64,000 bases of DNA. Source: Sarcophilus harrisii. Its lineage: Eukaryota; Chordata; Mammalia; Dasyuromorphia; Dasyuridae. Both the position numbers and the translations under genes were made by a program. Under the pieces are notes generated by a model, which saw nothing but the letters and a program-made list of their open reading frames with translations, did no database searches and was not told the origin of the DNA. The stretch is taken from NCBI RefSeq assembly GCF_902635505.1, contig NC_045432.1, forward strand, positions 4,870,775 through 4,934,774, given 5' to 3'. This document shows, piece by piece, positions 12,746 to 23,985 of this stretch; the stretch's first letter is position 1; the number at the start of each line of letters is the position of its first letter.

Positions 12746-13429
12746 CCCCACAAAACTTTATTGTTACTGTACTAGGCTATCTGATAAGATGAACCAACTT
12801 TTCCTATATCTGCTGTCTTGTCTAAGTGAAGGGATTCCAGGGAGTGGGGGCTTTGACTCCACCCCTTACATTCACAAGGACCAAGTGAGGTCTTGGACCA
12901 CAGTATACAGCTCTTTTTAAGGGGTTTCATAAAGAATCTTTAGTCCAAAGGAACTGGTAGCTCTGGATCCTTTTTTCTTGTCCTGGTATCTCCTGTCTCT
13001 CCACTCCTTTATATGCAATTTTCCTCACATAAAATGCCACAAAATTCAGCTTCTCGTCCTCTGGAAGTAAAACTCCTTCGCAAAGACACAAATCAAATAA
13101 AGAGAATTTAGATGTAGGCAGAAAGTTCCCATTGTGGATTTTCCAGTAAGGGATGTAGCAATAAGAGGTGGTTTGGGATACTGGAACATGAGTTGAAAGG
13201 GGATGACTCAGCCCAGGCAACAGTCATTTAGGAAATAGTCAAATTCTGGGCAGGGAGATCACTCCTTCCATGCATGTGATTATATTCACTTTACACTAAC
13301 AGTGCCCCTTTTTGCTATCTGCACCGTGCCAAAAGAGATCTCTTCTCTTCTGTATGGTTCACTCTTTTCTTTGACATGTTGTGAACCCCAAGAGCCTTCT
13401 TCTCTTAAAGGCTGTTGTTTCTCCTTCCT
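12746..13429. other. No gene found; apparently unique sequence
   Basis: About 680 bp with no recognisable repeat, exon or RNA gene. The 97-codon minus-strand frame at 12,927-13,220 has no recognised family. Confidence 0.45.
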
Positions 13430-14034
13430 TGTTATGATTCTTACAAGGTGCTAAGACAGTGGATTTGATAGAAACAATAATTATCTAATTTAGCATGGTT
13501 CAGTGTGATTGATCTGATCCTATAAGATGTTATGGGACAGAACTTGAAACAAGGTACTAAGTGGAATTGAGGAGACAATTGTTAAATCTAGTTCAGCATT
13601 GATTTAATGCTACAACAAATAATGGTTTCCTAGTGATAAAATGATTGGCGTATACTCAGTATACAGCATATAAGCAAGAAGCTCTCAGGGCCAGACACAA
13701 AAGCCCACTAGAAGCTCTCGGGGTAGGAGACAGATTCGTTCCATCGTCCACCTTGGTTGTGGCTGGAGGCTCAAGCACAAACCTTTGGAAGTTGAGGAGA
13801 TTCGGGAGCCAGAGCTCAAGTTCTCAGAACCAAGACTACAGAAGGCCTCTAAGAAAGCTAACCTGGCCCCAGGAAAAGAGACAAGACTTTGAAAGAAACA
13901 ATAAAGGATTGGACTTTAACTCCTGGCTGCATTTGAGGCGATTATTACATTGAACTGAAACGAAGGCTGTCTCCATAAGGCCCCCAAGAAATCTGCTCCC
14001 AGAGAAGATTATATTTTTAGAGAAGAACAATACA
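13430..14034 (+). mobile_element. Solo LTR of an endogenous retrovirus (class II/ERVK-like)
   Basis: A 605-bp element starting TG and ending CA, flanked by an exact 6-bp repeat cttcct (13,424-13,429 and 14,035-14,040). The 6-bp duplication suggests class II. It shares the central block 'gaacttgaaacaaggtacta' with the LTRs at 16,237, 26,571 and 42,876. A TATA-like 'catataagc' is near 13,668 and an 'aataaa' signal is near 13,901. No internal viral region adjoins it, so it is a solo LTR left by recombination. Confidence 0.8.
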
Positions 14035-14199
14035 CTTCCTCTTCTTGTTCCTATTCTTTCTCTTTCTTCACATATTTTAAAATATTTATTTACTTTTTTA
14101 TTTTTAAGAAATAAAATTCCTTATGGATTTTTTCTTTTATAAATCTTCATTATGTCTCCCTCCCAATGCTGCCACCTCAATTGGGCATTCAAAACAAAA

Positions 14200-14475
14200 C
14201 AAAACAAAGACAGGAAATATTAAATCCTCATACCAAATATGTTATAGTCCCAACCAACAGCCCATCTACAAAAAGCCTTTCCCAAGCTCTCTTAATTCTA
14301 CTGCTACCCCTTTCTTATTTCCTATTTACGTGTACAAATTTAGCTATTTGTTGTCTCCCCCATTAGACTATAAATTTTTTGAGGGCAGACACTACCTTTT
14401 GTTTCTTTTTATATCTCCAGCAATTAGCATAGTGCTGGGTACATAGTAGGTGCCTAATAAATGTTTATTGACTGA
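14200..14475 (+). mobile_element. L2 LINE 3' end
   Basis: Plus-strand L2 3' end with the characteristic order: Leu/Ser-type coding remnant, 'gactataaattttttgaggg', 'agcatagtgctgggtacata', then 'taataaatgtttattgact'. It is an ancient mammalian repeat, diverged and without coding capacity. Confidence 0.8.
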
Positions 14476-16164
14476 GTGACTGGCAAAGTTCTGCAAAACA
14501 ATTCTCCATACTGACCATGGGCAAAAATGTACAGCTCATTCTGTCTTTTGGGTCCATCACCTCTCTGGCAGGAGAGGCTTATGACATTAGCAGTTTTCTT
14601 TGCCATTCAATTAGCCTCAAGTGCCTCAGAGGTGGTGGTAATGTTGGCAGACAGATCTTCAATAACAGCATGAATAACCAGGGTGACTGCAATTTAAAGC
14701 AGTAGATAGTGCTTCTAATACAGGCACCCTCTCCCCCACTGAACTGCCCAATTTTATTATCCAGACTTCAATGCAAAAGAAGGGGGAATGATTTTGCAAA
14801 AACTGCTTTTCAATCTCATTCAGTGTTGACTACAGCGGTATCCTCTCCCGCTCAGTTGCCACCATGTAATCATGGATTTTGATAGATTCTGTATTCACTC
14901 CATTGTTCCAACCTCTCCCGTTGCTTTATCAGCAGCAACATTTGCACTAGAAATGAGTAATTTCCTTTTATTTTGATATACAGCCCATGAATCAGATCTG
15001 AGGTCAGTGGATTTCATAACAGAGACGGACATCTGTGTCTACTCTTTTTAAAAATTACATTTTTATTAATGTCTTCTGTTTCTTATTTCATCATAGGTAT
15101 CCAAGTATTTCTCCTCCTTCCAGAGAGCCATCCCATGTCACAAATAGTATATTTTAGAGAGGGGGAAAATGCACAAATGAGTAATACACTGAAAAAGTCC
15201 AAAAACAAGCAATGTATAGCACCTGTGAACCTCCCACCTCCCCAAAGAGAGGGGCTGGAGTGGTTCTCATATCTCTCCATTCAAGCCCTGCTTGATCTTT
15301 ATAATTTTATTTTTATTTTTTATTGTCTTGTTCTTTTTTCCATTTGCATTGTTGTTATTGTGTAGTATTTCTCGACTCTGCTTCCTCAAGAAATTAAATG
15401 AATTAAGTGCCTTGGTTTCCGCTTCCATTTCTTTTCCCTTTATGTTGATACAATCTGTTTACCAGTTAAGAACAAATTATAAAAAACAGGAGTGAATCAG
15501 ACTCATTTTAGGCCATTTATTAGACTCAAGGAAACTCCCGTATTTGTATTTTTATATCAATGTCATGAGAAATATGGTAGTTGAATATTACATTGACCAA
15601 GATCTGAAGTCTTTCAATATTTCAAAAAGCATCTCTTATTTTTTTTTTAAACCATCTCTTAGGAATATCACCCTCTCTTGATTCCCCTACATCCACACAC
15701 CATCAGGGACCCATATGCAGAGGAGAATTTTTATTTATGGGGATAGATATGCATAATTCCCCATATTAGATACTTTTAAAAAGGATGCAGGATAAATTCC
15801 ATCTAGTACCTCTAAGTGATTTAACTGGCTTTCAAAGAGCAATTTTGAAAAGTTTTTTTTTTAATTTTTAAATTTATTTTATAAAAGAACAAATACTCCC
15901 TTTCCTTGCCACTATCCCTTCTCCTCCCACTTCCTATTCTAGAACAAGAAGAACTGCAACAAAATAAAAGTCTTCACAAAAAATATGCATAATCCAGCCA
16001 GATAAATTTTCACATTGGCCTCATCCAAATATTCATGTCTTCTTTCATTTTGCAAGTCTTATCATCTTTCTGGAAGTATGTGGGAAGAATGATTCGTTTT
16101 CAGTTCTCTGAACTTAGGCTTTATTATTTTATTAGTCAGAGTTCTGACACAAAGCTGTCGAATG
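14476..16164. other. No gene found; mostly unclassified sequence
   Basis: AT-rich sequence without recognised exons. The part around 15,850-16,080 looks like diverged retroelement 3' sequence, but I could not assign it. Short overlapping frames at 15,069-15,495 are hydrophobic by composition only. Confidence 0.4.
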
Positions 16165-16702
16165 TGATTGCCCAATTAAAATGTGGGAAATGTTTAGCAA
16201 AATAAATACAAATACAATACAATATAGATAATATGATTTTATGGGCCAGGACTTGAAACAAGGTGCTAAGTAAGTGGAATTGAGGAGACGGTGCTTAAAT
16301 CTAGTTTAGCACTGATTTAATCCGACAACCAATAATGGTTTCCTAGTGATATAATGGTTGGTATGTACTCAGTGTGGAGCATATAAGGAGGAACTGTCAG
16401 GGCCAGAAAGGACAAGCTCACTAGAAGCTCTCTGAGCTTCAGCCGGGATAACCGAGTCCCAAGTGAAGGAGACAAGTCTCCTTCAAAGACTATAAAGGAT
16501 TTGGACTTTAACACCTGGCGGCCCTTGTGATTACAGAACTGAAACTAAGGTTGCTCCCAGAGACCCCAAGGAAACCCCAACGAGAGAAGATTATATTTTA
16601 GAGAAGAATATTACAATATGACTATATGGTTTTCTGAGTCAACATGAGGCAGAAAGAATTTAGTGCCCTGGTTTCTACTTCAGTTGGACATCACTGTTCT
16701 AA
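16165..16702 (+). mobile_element. Old DNA-transposon-like repeat (hAT-type MITE), split by an LTR
   Basis: The two parts (16,165-16,236 and 16,622-16,702) join into one repeat that recurs in reverse at 37,080-37,195. Shared segments include 'aaatgtttagcaaaat' and an end of the type 'gttggacatcactgttct', similar to hAT ends that read as 'gagtttgacacccctg'. Family assignment is from recalled consensus and tentative. Confidence 0.4.
16237..16615 (+). mobile_element. LTR of an endogenous retrovirus (same family as 13,430), shorter copy
   Basis: A shorter copy of the LTR family at 13,430-14,034, sharing 'gacttgaaacaaggtgcta', 'accaataatggtttcctagt' and the 3' end 'agagaagattatatttta'. The sequence atatga lies directly on both sides (16,231-16,236 and 16,616-16,621), so it appears to be an insertion into the surrounding DNA-transposon-like repeat. 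No internal region is present. Confidence 0.7.
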
Positions 16703-17400
16703 ATTTTTAAAGACTTTCCCCCTCTAATGTTGTTGTCTTTCTTTAATTCACTCTACATTTCATTCTTCATCCAATAATAGAGTTCTTCTAATTTCCTCTG
16801 AAATGGTATATTTCGTCATTTCTCCTGGCACAATAATAATCACGTACCAGAATTCACATACCACAGTTTCTTAAATTATAATCTGCCAGAAGGTGGGCAC
16901 ACCCTGAGTTTGCAATCTGAGACTAGTGGGGGAGGGGGAAGCTGCTAAAAATATTTTTTAAATATGGATTCGTTCTCTTTGATCTCTAGGCTTTGGAGTG
17001 ACATAGTAGGGTCAAAAAGCATACATCGTTTGGTAACTTTGGGAACGTACTTTTAATAGATTTCTGGAATTTCTGGACCAACTTACATTTCTACCCACAA
17101 TGCATTTGTATGCCTGCTGTCTTGATACCCTTCCAACATTTGTCATTTTCCTCGTTCGTTATCTTTGCTCATCAGAAGACACTAAGATAGAACCTGAGAA
17201 CTTTACATTTCTCTAGGGATTATATTTAGTGATAGCTGAGATTTATTCGTTTGAAAACTGCATATTCTGTTTGTGGCAACCCTGTTTGTAGTAGCAAGAA
17301 ACTGGAAATTGAGTGGCTGCCCATCAGTTGGAGAATGAATAAATTATAGTCCATGAATGTGATGAAATACTATTGTTCTATAAGAAATTATTGGCAGAAT

Positions 17401-18010
17401 TGTAAAAATGCTTAACCCTGGGCAGTCACTTCATTTGTAAATGCCCTAACACTACTCTGCATTCTTTACATTGCCAAGCTCTCCTAATTCCCAGGCCCTC
17501 AGAGAATCCTCTGGCCACTGACTTTTGAAGTGTATAAACCAATTTTACCCAGCTTACCTCTTTCTGAGGTCTTCAGAGGTCTCTGGCTACAGTTTCACAA
17601 ACCGTAGTTTAAAAACCAGTAGCGCACTCAAGAACAGCCACGTGCGAACTTAAAGTCTTTTATTTCCTTGCTCACATTCCGCCCTGATCTCTTGTTGACT
17701 CCCACATGAACACCAGGTGTGCGAGAGACCCACATGTTCACAACCTACTTCCAACCTCTCAGCTACTCCCAGGTTAAAGAGACAGACCTCTTCCTCCAGA
17801 GAGCTTATATAGGGTCTGTGATGTCACACACATAGCCAATCAGAGACAGAGACACTTCCCAATCACAACGCAATTTCTATGTGGCCAGTGTTCCCGCCTA
17901 CAAAGGTGGCCCCTGTTTGCTCACAGTAAATCACATCTGGGGATCTCAGGGCTTTAAGGCCTCTGTTTACGTCCTGATTGCACTGGCTTGACCTTTCCTT
18001 GACCCTAACA
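17401..18010 (-). mobile_element. Solo LTR of an endogenous retrovirus (class II/ERVK-like)
   Basis: A 610-bp element with TG...CA ends (minus strand: tgttagggtc ... tttttaca), bounded by an exact 6-bp TSD cagaat (17,395-17,400 and 18,011-18,016). On the minus strand it shows CCAAT-type motifs, a clear TATA box (tatataagc near 17,814) and an aataaa signal near 17,668. It differs from the 13,430 family. The sharp ends and exact TSD suggest a fairly recent insertion within this nest. No internal viral genes are present. Confidence 0.88.
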
Positions 18011-18064
18011 CAGAATTATTTCAGAGAGCCTGGAGAGACTTATATGGACTGATACTGAATGAAG

Positions 18065-18270
18065 TACGCAGAACCAGGAGATCATTATATACAGCAACAA
18101 CAAGATTATACAATGATCAACTGTGATTGACCTGGCTCTTTTCAATAATATGGTGATTCAGGGCAATTACGCAGAACCAGGAGATCATTATATACAGCAA
18201 CAACAAGATTATACAATGATCAACTGTGATTGACCTGGCTCTTTTCAATAATATGGTGATTCAGGGCAAT
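18065..18270 (+). repeat. Perfect 103-bp tandem duplication within L1 3' UTR
   Basis: Positions 18,065-18,167 and 18,168-18,270 are identical by reading. Both units start 'tacgcagaaccag' and end 'gattcagggcaat'. Normal L1 copies in this window have only one unit. Confidence 0.95.
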
Positions 18271-19261
18271 TCCAATAGACTTGGGATGGAAAGAGCCATC
18301 GACAGCCATATAGAGGATTACGGAGACCGAATGTGGATCACAGCATAGTATTTTCACCTTTTTTATTGTTTGCTTGTTTGGTTGTTTTTTTCTTTCTCGT
18401 GTTTTTTTCCCTTTTGATCTGATTTTTCTTGTAAGCATGATAGATATAGAAATATGTTTAGAAGAATTACACATTTTATGCTATATCGGATTGCTTGCTG
18501 TCTAGGGAAGGGGGTAGAGGAGGAGGGAGGGAGAAAAATTTGGAACACCAAGTTTTGCAAAGGTGAATGTTGAAAACTATCTTTGCATGTATTTGGAAAA
18601 ATAAAAATCTATTATCAAAAGTAACTACATGTTCATCTCTTTTGGTCTTTTCTATATTGGAGAATGGCTCTTAACTGTAGTAAATTTGAATTAATTTCTT
18701 ATATATTTTGGATTTATAGACTCTTGTCAGAGAACTTCACTTCAAAGATGTTTTTAATTTGCTTACTGCAATGATTTTTTTCCATCATACCTGTTTTTCT
18801 TCTGATTTTATTTAACAGCATTAGCTTTATTTGTGCAAAAAAATGTCAATTTTGTGTAATTTAAATTGTTTTTATTATTTCTAGCCTTCTGTCTTATTTA
18901 GTCATGACCTCATCCCTTATCCATAGGTCTGAAAGGTCATTTCTATCTTGCTCTTCTTATAATGCCATTTCCTATATCTAACTCATATATCCATTTGAAG
19001 TTTATCTTGATATATGATATGAGGTTTGGACTATATTCCATTTGTGCCCAACTACCTTCTATTTATGCTGTCACTTTTTGTCAACTCTTTCCCCAGTAAC
19101 TGATGCCTTTGGGTTTCTTGAATGTGTTTGTTTTCTTCTGTGTGTTGTATTTCTAAATCTAACTCTATACTCAATCCAACATGGATCCACAAATTAACCT
19201 CTTTTTTTAATGAGCACCAAATTATTTGAGAAAAAATTAGGAAGAAGTCCCCAATCAAAGT

Positions 19262-19535
19262 CTAGAGCACTCTCCTTCCTGTACTCCAACTACTGATCTC
19301 TTTAGCTTCCCTTAAGTTCCAACTAAAATCTCACCTTCCACAACCCCTGTTAATTCTAATGCCTTCCTTCTGTTAATTATTTCCTTGCTTTGTATATATT
19401 TGTTTGCATGTTGACTCCCTCATCAAATTGTAAATTCTTTTAGGACAAGCACTGTCTTTTGTCTTTTTTTTATCTCCTCCCCTCCTTTAGCATAGTGCCT
19501 GGCATATAATAGGCACTTAATAAATTTTGATTTAC
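19262..19535 (+). mobile_element. L2 LINE 3' end
   Basis: Plus-strand L2 3' end, with 'cttcccttaagttccaacta', 'ccttctgttaattattt', 'agcatagtgcctggcatata' and 'taggcacttaataaatttt'. It parallels the copy at 14,200. Confidence 0.8.
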
Positions 19536-19575
19536 CTACTTTGTTTTCAGTTCTTTGCTACCACAAAAAAATTAG

Positions 19576-19576
<1 letters not shown>

Positions 19577-19618
<42 letters not shown>

Positions 19619-19622
19619 TATA
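19577..19622 (+). repeat. (TA)n microsatellite
   Basis: About 23 TA units with one C interruption. It sits at the 3' tail position of the minus-strand SINE, so it probably grew from that SINE's A-rich tail. Confidence 0.95.
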
Positions 19623-19623
19623 T

Positions 19624-19751
19624 TGTTGAGGCAATAGGGTTAAGTGACTTGCCCAGGGTTATAGAGCTTCGAAGTCTGAAGCCAGATTTGAACTCAAGTC
19701 CTCCTGACTTCAGGGCCTGTGCTTTATCTACTGTGTCACCTAGTTGCCTCC
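19624..19751 (-). mobile_element. tRNA-derived marsupial SINE
   Basis: Reverse complement of the marsupial SINE. It shows 'gttaagtgacttgcccaggg', 'tttgaactcaagtcctcctg' and the head 'gtgtcacctagttgcctcc'. Confidence 0.85.
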
Positions 19752-20214
19752 AAAATCCCTTTCCCAAAATGATTGTATTAATTCACAGCTCTACCAACAA
19801 TATACTGGCATTGTCCCATCATTCCCCCAACATTGACTATTCCCATTATTTGTCATCATTGTCTATTTGTCTGATATTAGGTGAAACCTCGGGGTTCTTG
19901 AATTTGCATTAATAATTTGAAACATTCTTTCATATTGTTGTTAATAGCTGGAATTCTTGAGAAACATTCATTATCTTAGACTACTTCTAGATTGAAGAAT
20001 GGCATATTGTGTGTCTATGCAAATGTTATACAGTTTATATATCTTTAACACCAAAACCTAATACCCTTATGAAATACAAAGATTTTTTCCAATTCAATTA
20101 CTTTTCTTTTGTATATACGGAAGCTTTTTCAAATTCTTATAATCAAAATATTCTCTTTTCTCTATATTCTCATCTGTAATTGTTTTAGTTAAGAATGTAT
20201 CTCTTACTCTTGGT

Positions 20215-20410
20215 ACGTGAATATAATGGAATATTACTATGTTCTAAGAAACAACAAATGTGATGAATATAGAGAGGAATGTAAAGAACTACATGAATGA
20301 ATGCAGAAGAAAGTAAACAGAGCCAAAGAAATGACATTAGGTGAAACAATCATCACCAAAAAATCACAAGTGAATGCTTCAAAGTTACAAAGGATACATA
20401 CACATGGCTC
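20215..20410 (+). mobile_element. Old L1 LINE fragment
   Basis: Plus-strand ORF2 end and early 3' UTR, seen in 'ataatggaatattactatg', then a diverged 'gaactacatgaatgaatgcagaa'. It abuts the minus-strand L1 at 19,536-20,214, so the two may be the arms of one inverted insertion. Confidence 0.55.
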
Positions 20411-20507
20411 CAAAATTAGATATGAGAAGACACATCCTTTATTGAGGTAGGAACTTTATAGCTTTGAACTTGCTTGTATTTTCTATTTTTCAGGGATTTG
20501 GGGGTAG

Positions 20508-21357
20508 ATGATTGGCTAAAGATAATGATGAATTTTGGAGGGGATGTGGGAAAACTGGGATACTGATGCATTGTTGGTGGAGTTGTGAACGAATCCAACC
20601 ATTCTGGAGAGTAATCTGGAATTATGCCCAAAAAGTTATCAAACTGTGCATACCCTTTGACCCAGCAGTGCTACTACTGGGCTTATACCCCAAGGAGATA
20701 CTAAAGAAGGGAAAGGGACCTGTATGTGCCAAAATGTTTGTGACAGCTCTGTTTGTAGTGGCTAAAAACTGGAAAATGAATGGATGCCCATCCATTGGAG
20801 AATGGTTGAGTAAATTGTGGTATATGAATGTTATGGAATATTATTGTTCTGTAAGAAATGACCAGCAGGAGGATTTCAGAAAGGCCTGGAGAGACTTACA
20901 CGAACTGATGCTGAGTGAAATGAGCAGAACCAGGAGATCATTATATTCAACAATGATACTGTATGAAGATGTATTCTGATGGAAGTGGATTTCTTCACAA
21001 AGAGACCTAACTCAGTTTCAATTGATCAAGGATGGACAGAAGCAGTTACACCCAAAGAAAGAACACTAGGAAATGAATGTAAACTGTTTGCATCTTTTGT
21101 TTTTCTTCCCAGGTTATTTTTACCTTCTGAATCCAATTCTCCCTGTGCAACAAGAGAACTGTCCGGTTCTGCACACAGATATTTGTATCTAGGATATACT
21201 GTGACATATTCAACATATATAGGACTGCTTGCCATCTACGGGAGGGGGTGGAGGGAGAGAGGGGAAAAGTCAGAACAGAAGTGAGTGCAAGGGATAATGT
21301 TGTAAAAAATTACCCTGCATGGCTTCTGTCAATAAAAAGTTATTATAATAAATAAAA
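20508..21357 (+). mobile_element. Young 5'-truncated L1 LINE
   Basis: Plus-strand L1 with an open ORF2 C-terminus and a complete 3' UTR. The polyadenylation signal 'caataaaaagttattat' is near 21,332 and is followed by an A-rich tail. It closely matches the copies at 1,261 and 31,043, so it is one of the youngest L1s here. No clean TSD was seen. Confidence 0.85.
20512..20979 (+). pseudogene. L1 ORF2 C-terminal fragment
   Basis: A 155-codon open frame with FWRGCGKTGILMHCWW, CIPFDPAVLLLGLYPKE, FVVAKNWKMNGCPSIGEW and NVMEYYCSVRNDQ, all ORF2p C-terminal blocks. The endonuclease and reverse transcriptase domains are missing because of 5' truncation. Confidence 0.85.
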
Positions 21358-21874
21358 AAATAAAAAATATGTATTCTTTATTATGTAGAATGGCTTTCTA
21401 GAAAGGGAAAGGACCACAGAAGGTAAAGTGGACAAGTTTGATTACATCTGATTTTTTAAGATTGCACATTCAAAAATAAAGCAACCAAGATAAGAAGGAA
21501 AAAAGATAATTGGGTAGAATTTGTCACAGCAATTTTCTGTAATAAGGCTCTCATTTCCAAGATATGTAGAGAAACAATTGGAATTTCTGAAAATAAGAAT
21601 CATTCCACAATTGATAAATGGTCCAGAAATATAAACATTTATGTGGTTCCCAAAAGAAGAAATTCGAACTATTTATGACCAAATGCTCCTAATCACTAAT
21701 ATTAAGAGAAATCCAAATTTTCTGGGGATTTATCTCACTCTGGTCAGATTAATAGAATTGACAGAAAAAAGGAAAAGGGACAGATGTTGGAAGGACTTCA
21801 GGAGAAGAACACTATCGAGAATCTTCTGGTGGACTTGCAAATGGTTCCAGTTATTCTGGAAAGCTATTTCAGCT

Positions 21875-22112
21875 GGGTGGCAGCTAGTTGGCGCCATAGA
21901 TAGAGCGCTGACCGTGGAGTCAGAAGGAAGGCAATTTAAATCCAGCTTCAGACCCTTACTAGCTTTATGACCCTGAGCACAGCTTAACTCTATTTACTTC
22001 AGTTCCTCCTCTATTAAATGAGCTGAAGAAGGAATTGGCAAACTAGTATCTTTGCCAAGAAAATCCCAAATGGGATTACAAAGAGCCAGATACACTGAAA
22101 CAACTCAACAAT
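21875..22112 (+). mobile_element. tRNA-derived marsupial SINE, long form
   Basis: Plus-strand SINE with the head 'gggtggcagctagttggcgc' and the typical marsupial 3' part 'aggaattggcaaactagtat ... tctttgccaagaaaatccca', ending in 'tgaaacaactcaacaata'. Confidence 0.8.
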
Positions 22113-22304
22113 AATTGAAACAATATTGAAATCGTGTCCAAGAAGTTACTAAATTGTGCATACTAGTGATAGCCCTACTATATCTATATTCCATCAATGT
22201 CAAAGAAAAAGGAAAAGAACCTATAAATATGAAATTATTTATTGCAACTCATTTTGTGCTGACTAAAACTGCAAACTAAAGGCATATACATCAATTGAGA
22301 AATG

Positions 22305-22482
22305 AATTTGCTGGTGGTGGTCCTTCATTCTCAAAGAGCATCAATAACATCAAGAGGATGTTTGTGCAGAAATAGAATTTAAGTGAGGCAGAGCTGTGCA
22401 AGGTTATTAGCCTCACTCTCCCCTCAAGAGCCATCGAAGTCCAGTGGCAAAACAAAAGTCAGGACAGTTAGTGATGGCCCAG
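22305..22482 (+). mobile_element. Interspersed repeat with 9-bp TSD, class uncertain
   Basis: About 178 bp inserted into an L1, bounded by tgagaaatg at 22,296-22,304 and 22,483-22,491. It resembles a common marsupial repeat that reads 'ggtccttcattctcaaagag' and 'gaggcagagctgtgcaaggt'. I recall it as linked to RTE-type LINEs, but that is not certain. Confidence 0.6.
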
Positions 22483-22931
22483 TGAGAAATGGCTAAGTTG
22501 TGGTACAAGAATGTTGCAGAATACCATTATACCTTAAGAAATGACCCAAAACAAGATTCTCTCTAACAATGAGATTATTCAGGCTAATTTCAACGATCTT
22601 GTGATGAAGAGAGCCAGAGAAAGAACAGTGGGAACTGATTGTGGACCACAACACAGCGTTTTCACTCTTGTTGTTTGCTTGAATTTTATCTTCTTGGTCA
22701 TTTTTTTCCTTTTTGATCTAATTTTGTGCAGCAAGAGAATTGTATAAATATATACATATATTGAATTTAATATAATTTTAACATATTTAACATATATTGG
22801 ATTACTTGCCATCTGGGGAGAGGAGGGGAGAAGGGGGGAAATTTAGGACACAGGGTTTTGCAAGGATCATCGTTGAAAAATTATCCATGTATATGTTTGA
22901 AAATAAAAAGCTTTAATTTAAAAAAAAAAAA

Positions 22932-23985
22932 GAAAAAGGGAGAAATGACAAAAAGAAACACTTTCAGAGAAACTAAAAACACTCATATGAGCCAATGTAA
23001 GATGAAGTGAGAACAATCAGAATAACAATCTATACAATAATAATAACCTTGTAGAGACAATTTTGGCAGCCTTTAGAAATAGGATTAACTCAATGACCAA
23101 GACAAATTCTAGAGGGCCAATGACAAACTCTGCACTGACCTCCTTTTCAAGAGGTGATAAACTCGGGACCTGTATGTGCAAGAATGTTTATGGCAGCCCT
23201 CTTTGTAGTGGCCAGAAACTGGAAACTGAGTGGCTGCCCATCAATTGGAGAAGGGCCAAATAAACTGTGGTATATGAATATTATGGAATATTATTGTTCG
23301 GTAAGAAATGACCAGCAGGATGATTTCAGAAAGGCCTGGAGAGACTTACAGGAACTGATGCTGAGTGAAACGAGCAGGACCAGGAGATCATTATGTACTT
23401 CAACAACAATACTATGTGATGATCAATTCTGATGGACCTGTGGACCTGGCCCTCTTCAACAATGAGATGAACCAAATCAGTTCCAATGGAGCAGTAATGA
23501 ACTGAACCAGCTACACCCAGCGAAAGAACTCTGGGAGATGACTATGAACCACTACATAGAATTCCCAATCCCTCTACCCTTGTCTGCCTGCATTTTTTAT
23601 TTCCTTCACAGGCTAATGGTACACTACTCCAAAGTCCGATTCTTTTTGAACAGCAAAATAACTGTTTGGACATGTATACTAATATTGTATTTAATTTATA
23701 CTTTAATATATTTAACATGTATCGGTCAACCTGCCATCTGGGGGAGGGACTGGGGAGAAGGAGGGGAAAAATTGGAACAAAAGGTTTGCCAATTGTTAAT
23801 GTTGTAAAATTACCCATGCATATAATTTGTAAATAAAAAAAAGAGGTGATAAACTCAAGGGGCAAATTAAGACACATTTTGGGAGGTATTGCCAGTGTGG
23901 GAATTGATTTTGCTTGACCACGATGTTTTTTGTTACAGAGGTTTTTTTTCCCTTCCAATGGAAGGGGAGGGGAGAAAGAGAAAAA
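22932..23985 (+). mobile_element. Old L1 LINE 3' end, interrupted by a young L1
   Basis: Diverged plus-strand L1. ORF2 end is at 22,945-23,045 and the 3' UTR carries 'caaggggcaaattaagaca' and 'gccagtgtgggaattgattt' (about 23,857-23,985). It is the host of the insertion at 23,165-23,840. Confidence 0.65.
23165..23840 (+). mobile_element. Young 5'-truncated L1 LINE with 16-bp TSD
   Basis: Plus-strand ORF2 C-terminus plus 3' UTR and A-rich tail, bounded by an exact 16-bp TSD, aagaggtgataaactc (23,149-23,164 and 23,841-23,856). The ORF2 remnant is open over 23,154-23,432. Its 3' UTR belongs to a different subfamily from the 20,508 copy (contains 'ccagctacacccagcgaaag'). Confidence 0.92.

Larger units (their letters stand above)
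17263..18621 (+). mobile_element. L1 LINE 3' end, interrupted by an LTR
   Basis: Plus-strand L1 starting in the ORF2 C-terminal region ('tttgtagtagcaagaaactg', 17,288) and ending with the 3' UTR and 'ggaaaaataaaaatct' near 18,600. It lies inside an older minus-strand L1 and is itself split by an LTR at 17,401-18,010. It carries a perfect 103-bp tandem duplication at 18,065-18,270. Confidence 0.85.
16985..19260 (-). mobile_element. Old L1 LINE (ORF2 C-terminal region), interrupted
   Basis: Diverged minus-strand L1 at 16,985-17,262 resumes at about 18,622-19,260 with the next upstream ORF2 segment. The break is filled by a plus-strand L1. At the junction the host reads 'aactgcatattct' on the left and 'aactacatgttcat' on the right, an imperfect TSD. 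Confidence 0.7.
19536..20214 (-). mobile_element. Old L1 LINE (ORF2 C-terminal region) with SINE insertion
   Basis: Diverged minus-strand L1, with 'ttctttgctaccacaaaaa', 'attcacagctctaccaac' and 'ttgaatttgcatt' as landmarks. It is interrupted by a (TA)n run and a SINE at 19,577-19,751. Confidence 0.65.
21400..22925 (+). mobile_element. Old L1 LINE, ORF2 C-terminus and 3' UTR, twice interrupted
   Basis: Diverged plus-strand L1 from ORF2 ('tggacaagtttgattacat') to the 3' end ('gaaaataaaaagctttaa'). It is interrupted by a SINE (about 21,875-22,112) and by another repeat (22,305-22,482). The remaining protein similarity lies in the 21,641-21,870 frame. Confidence 0.8.
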
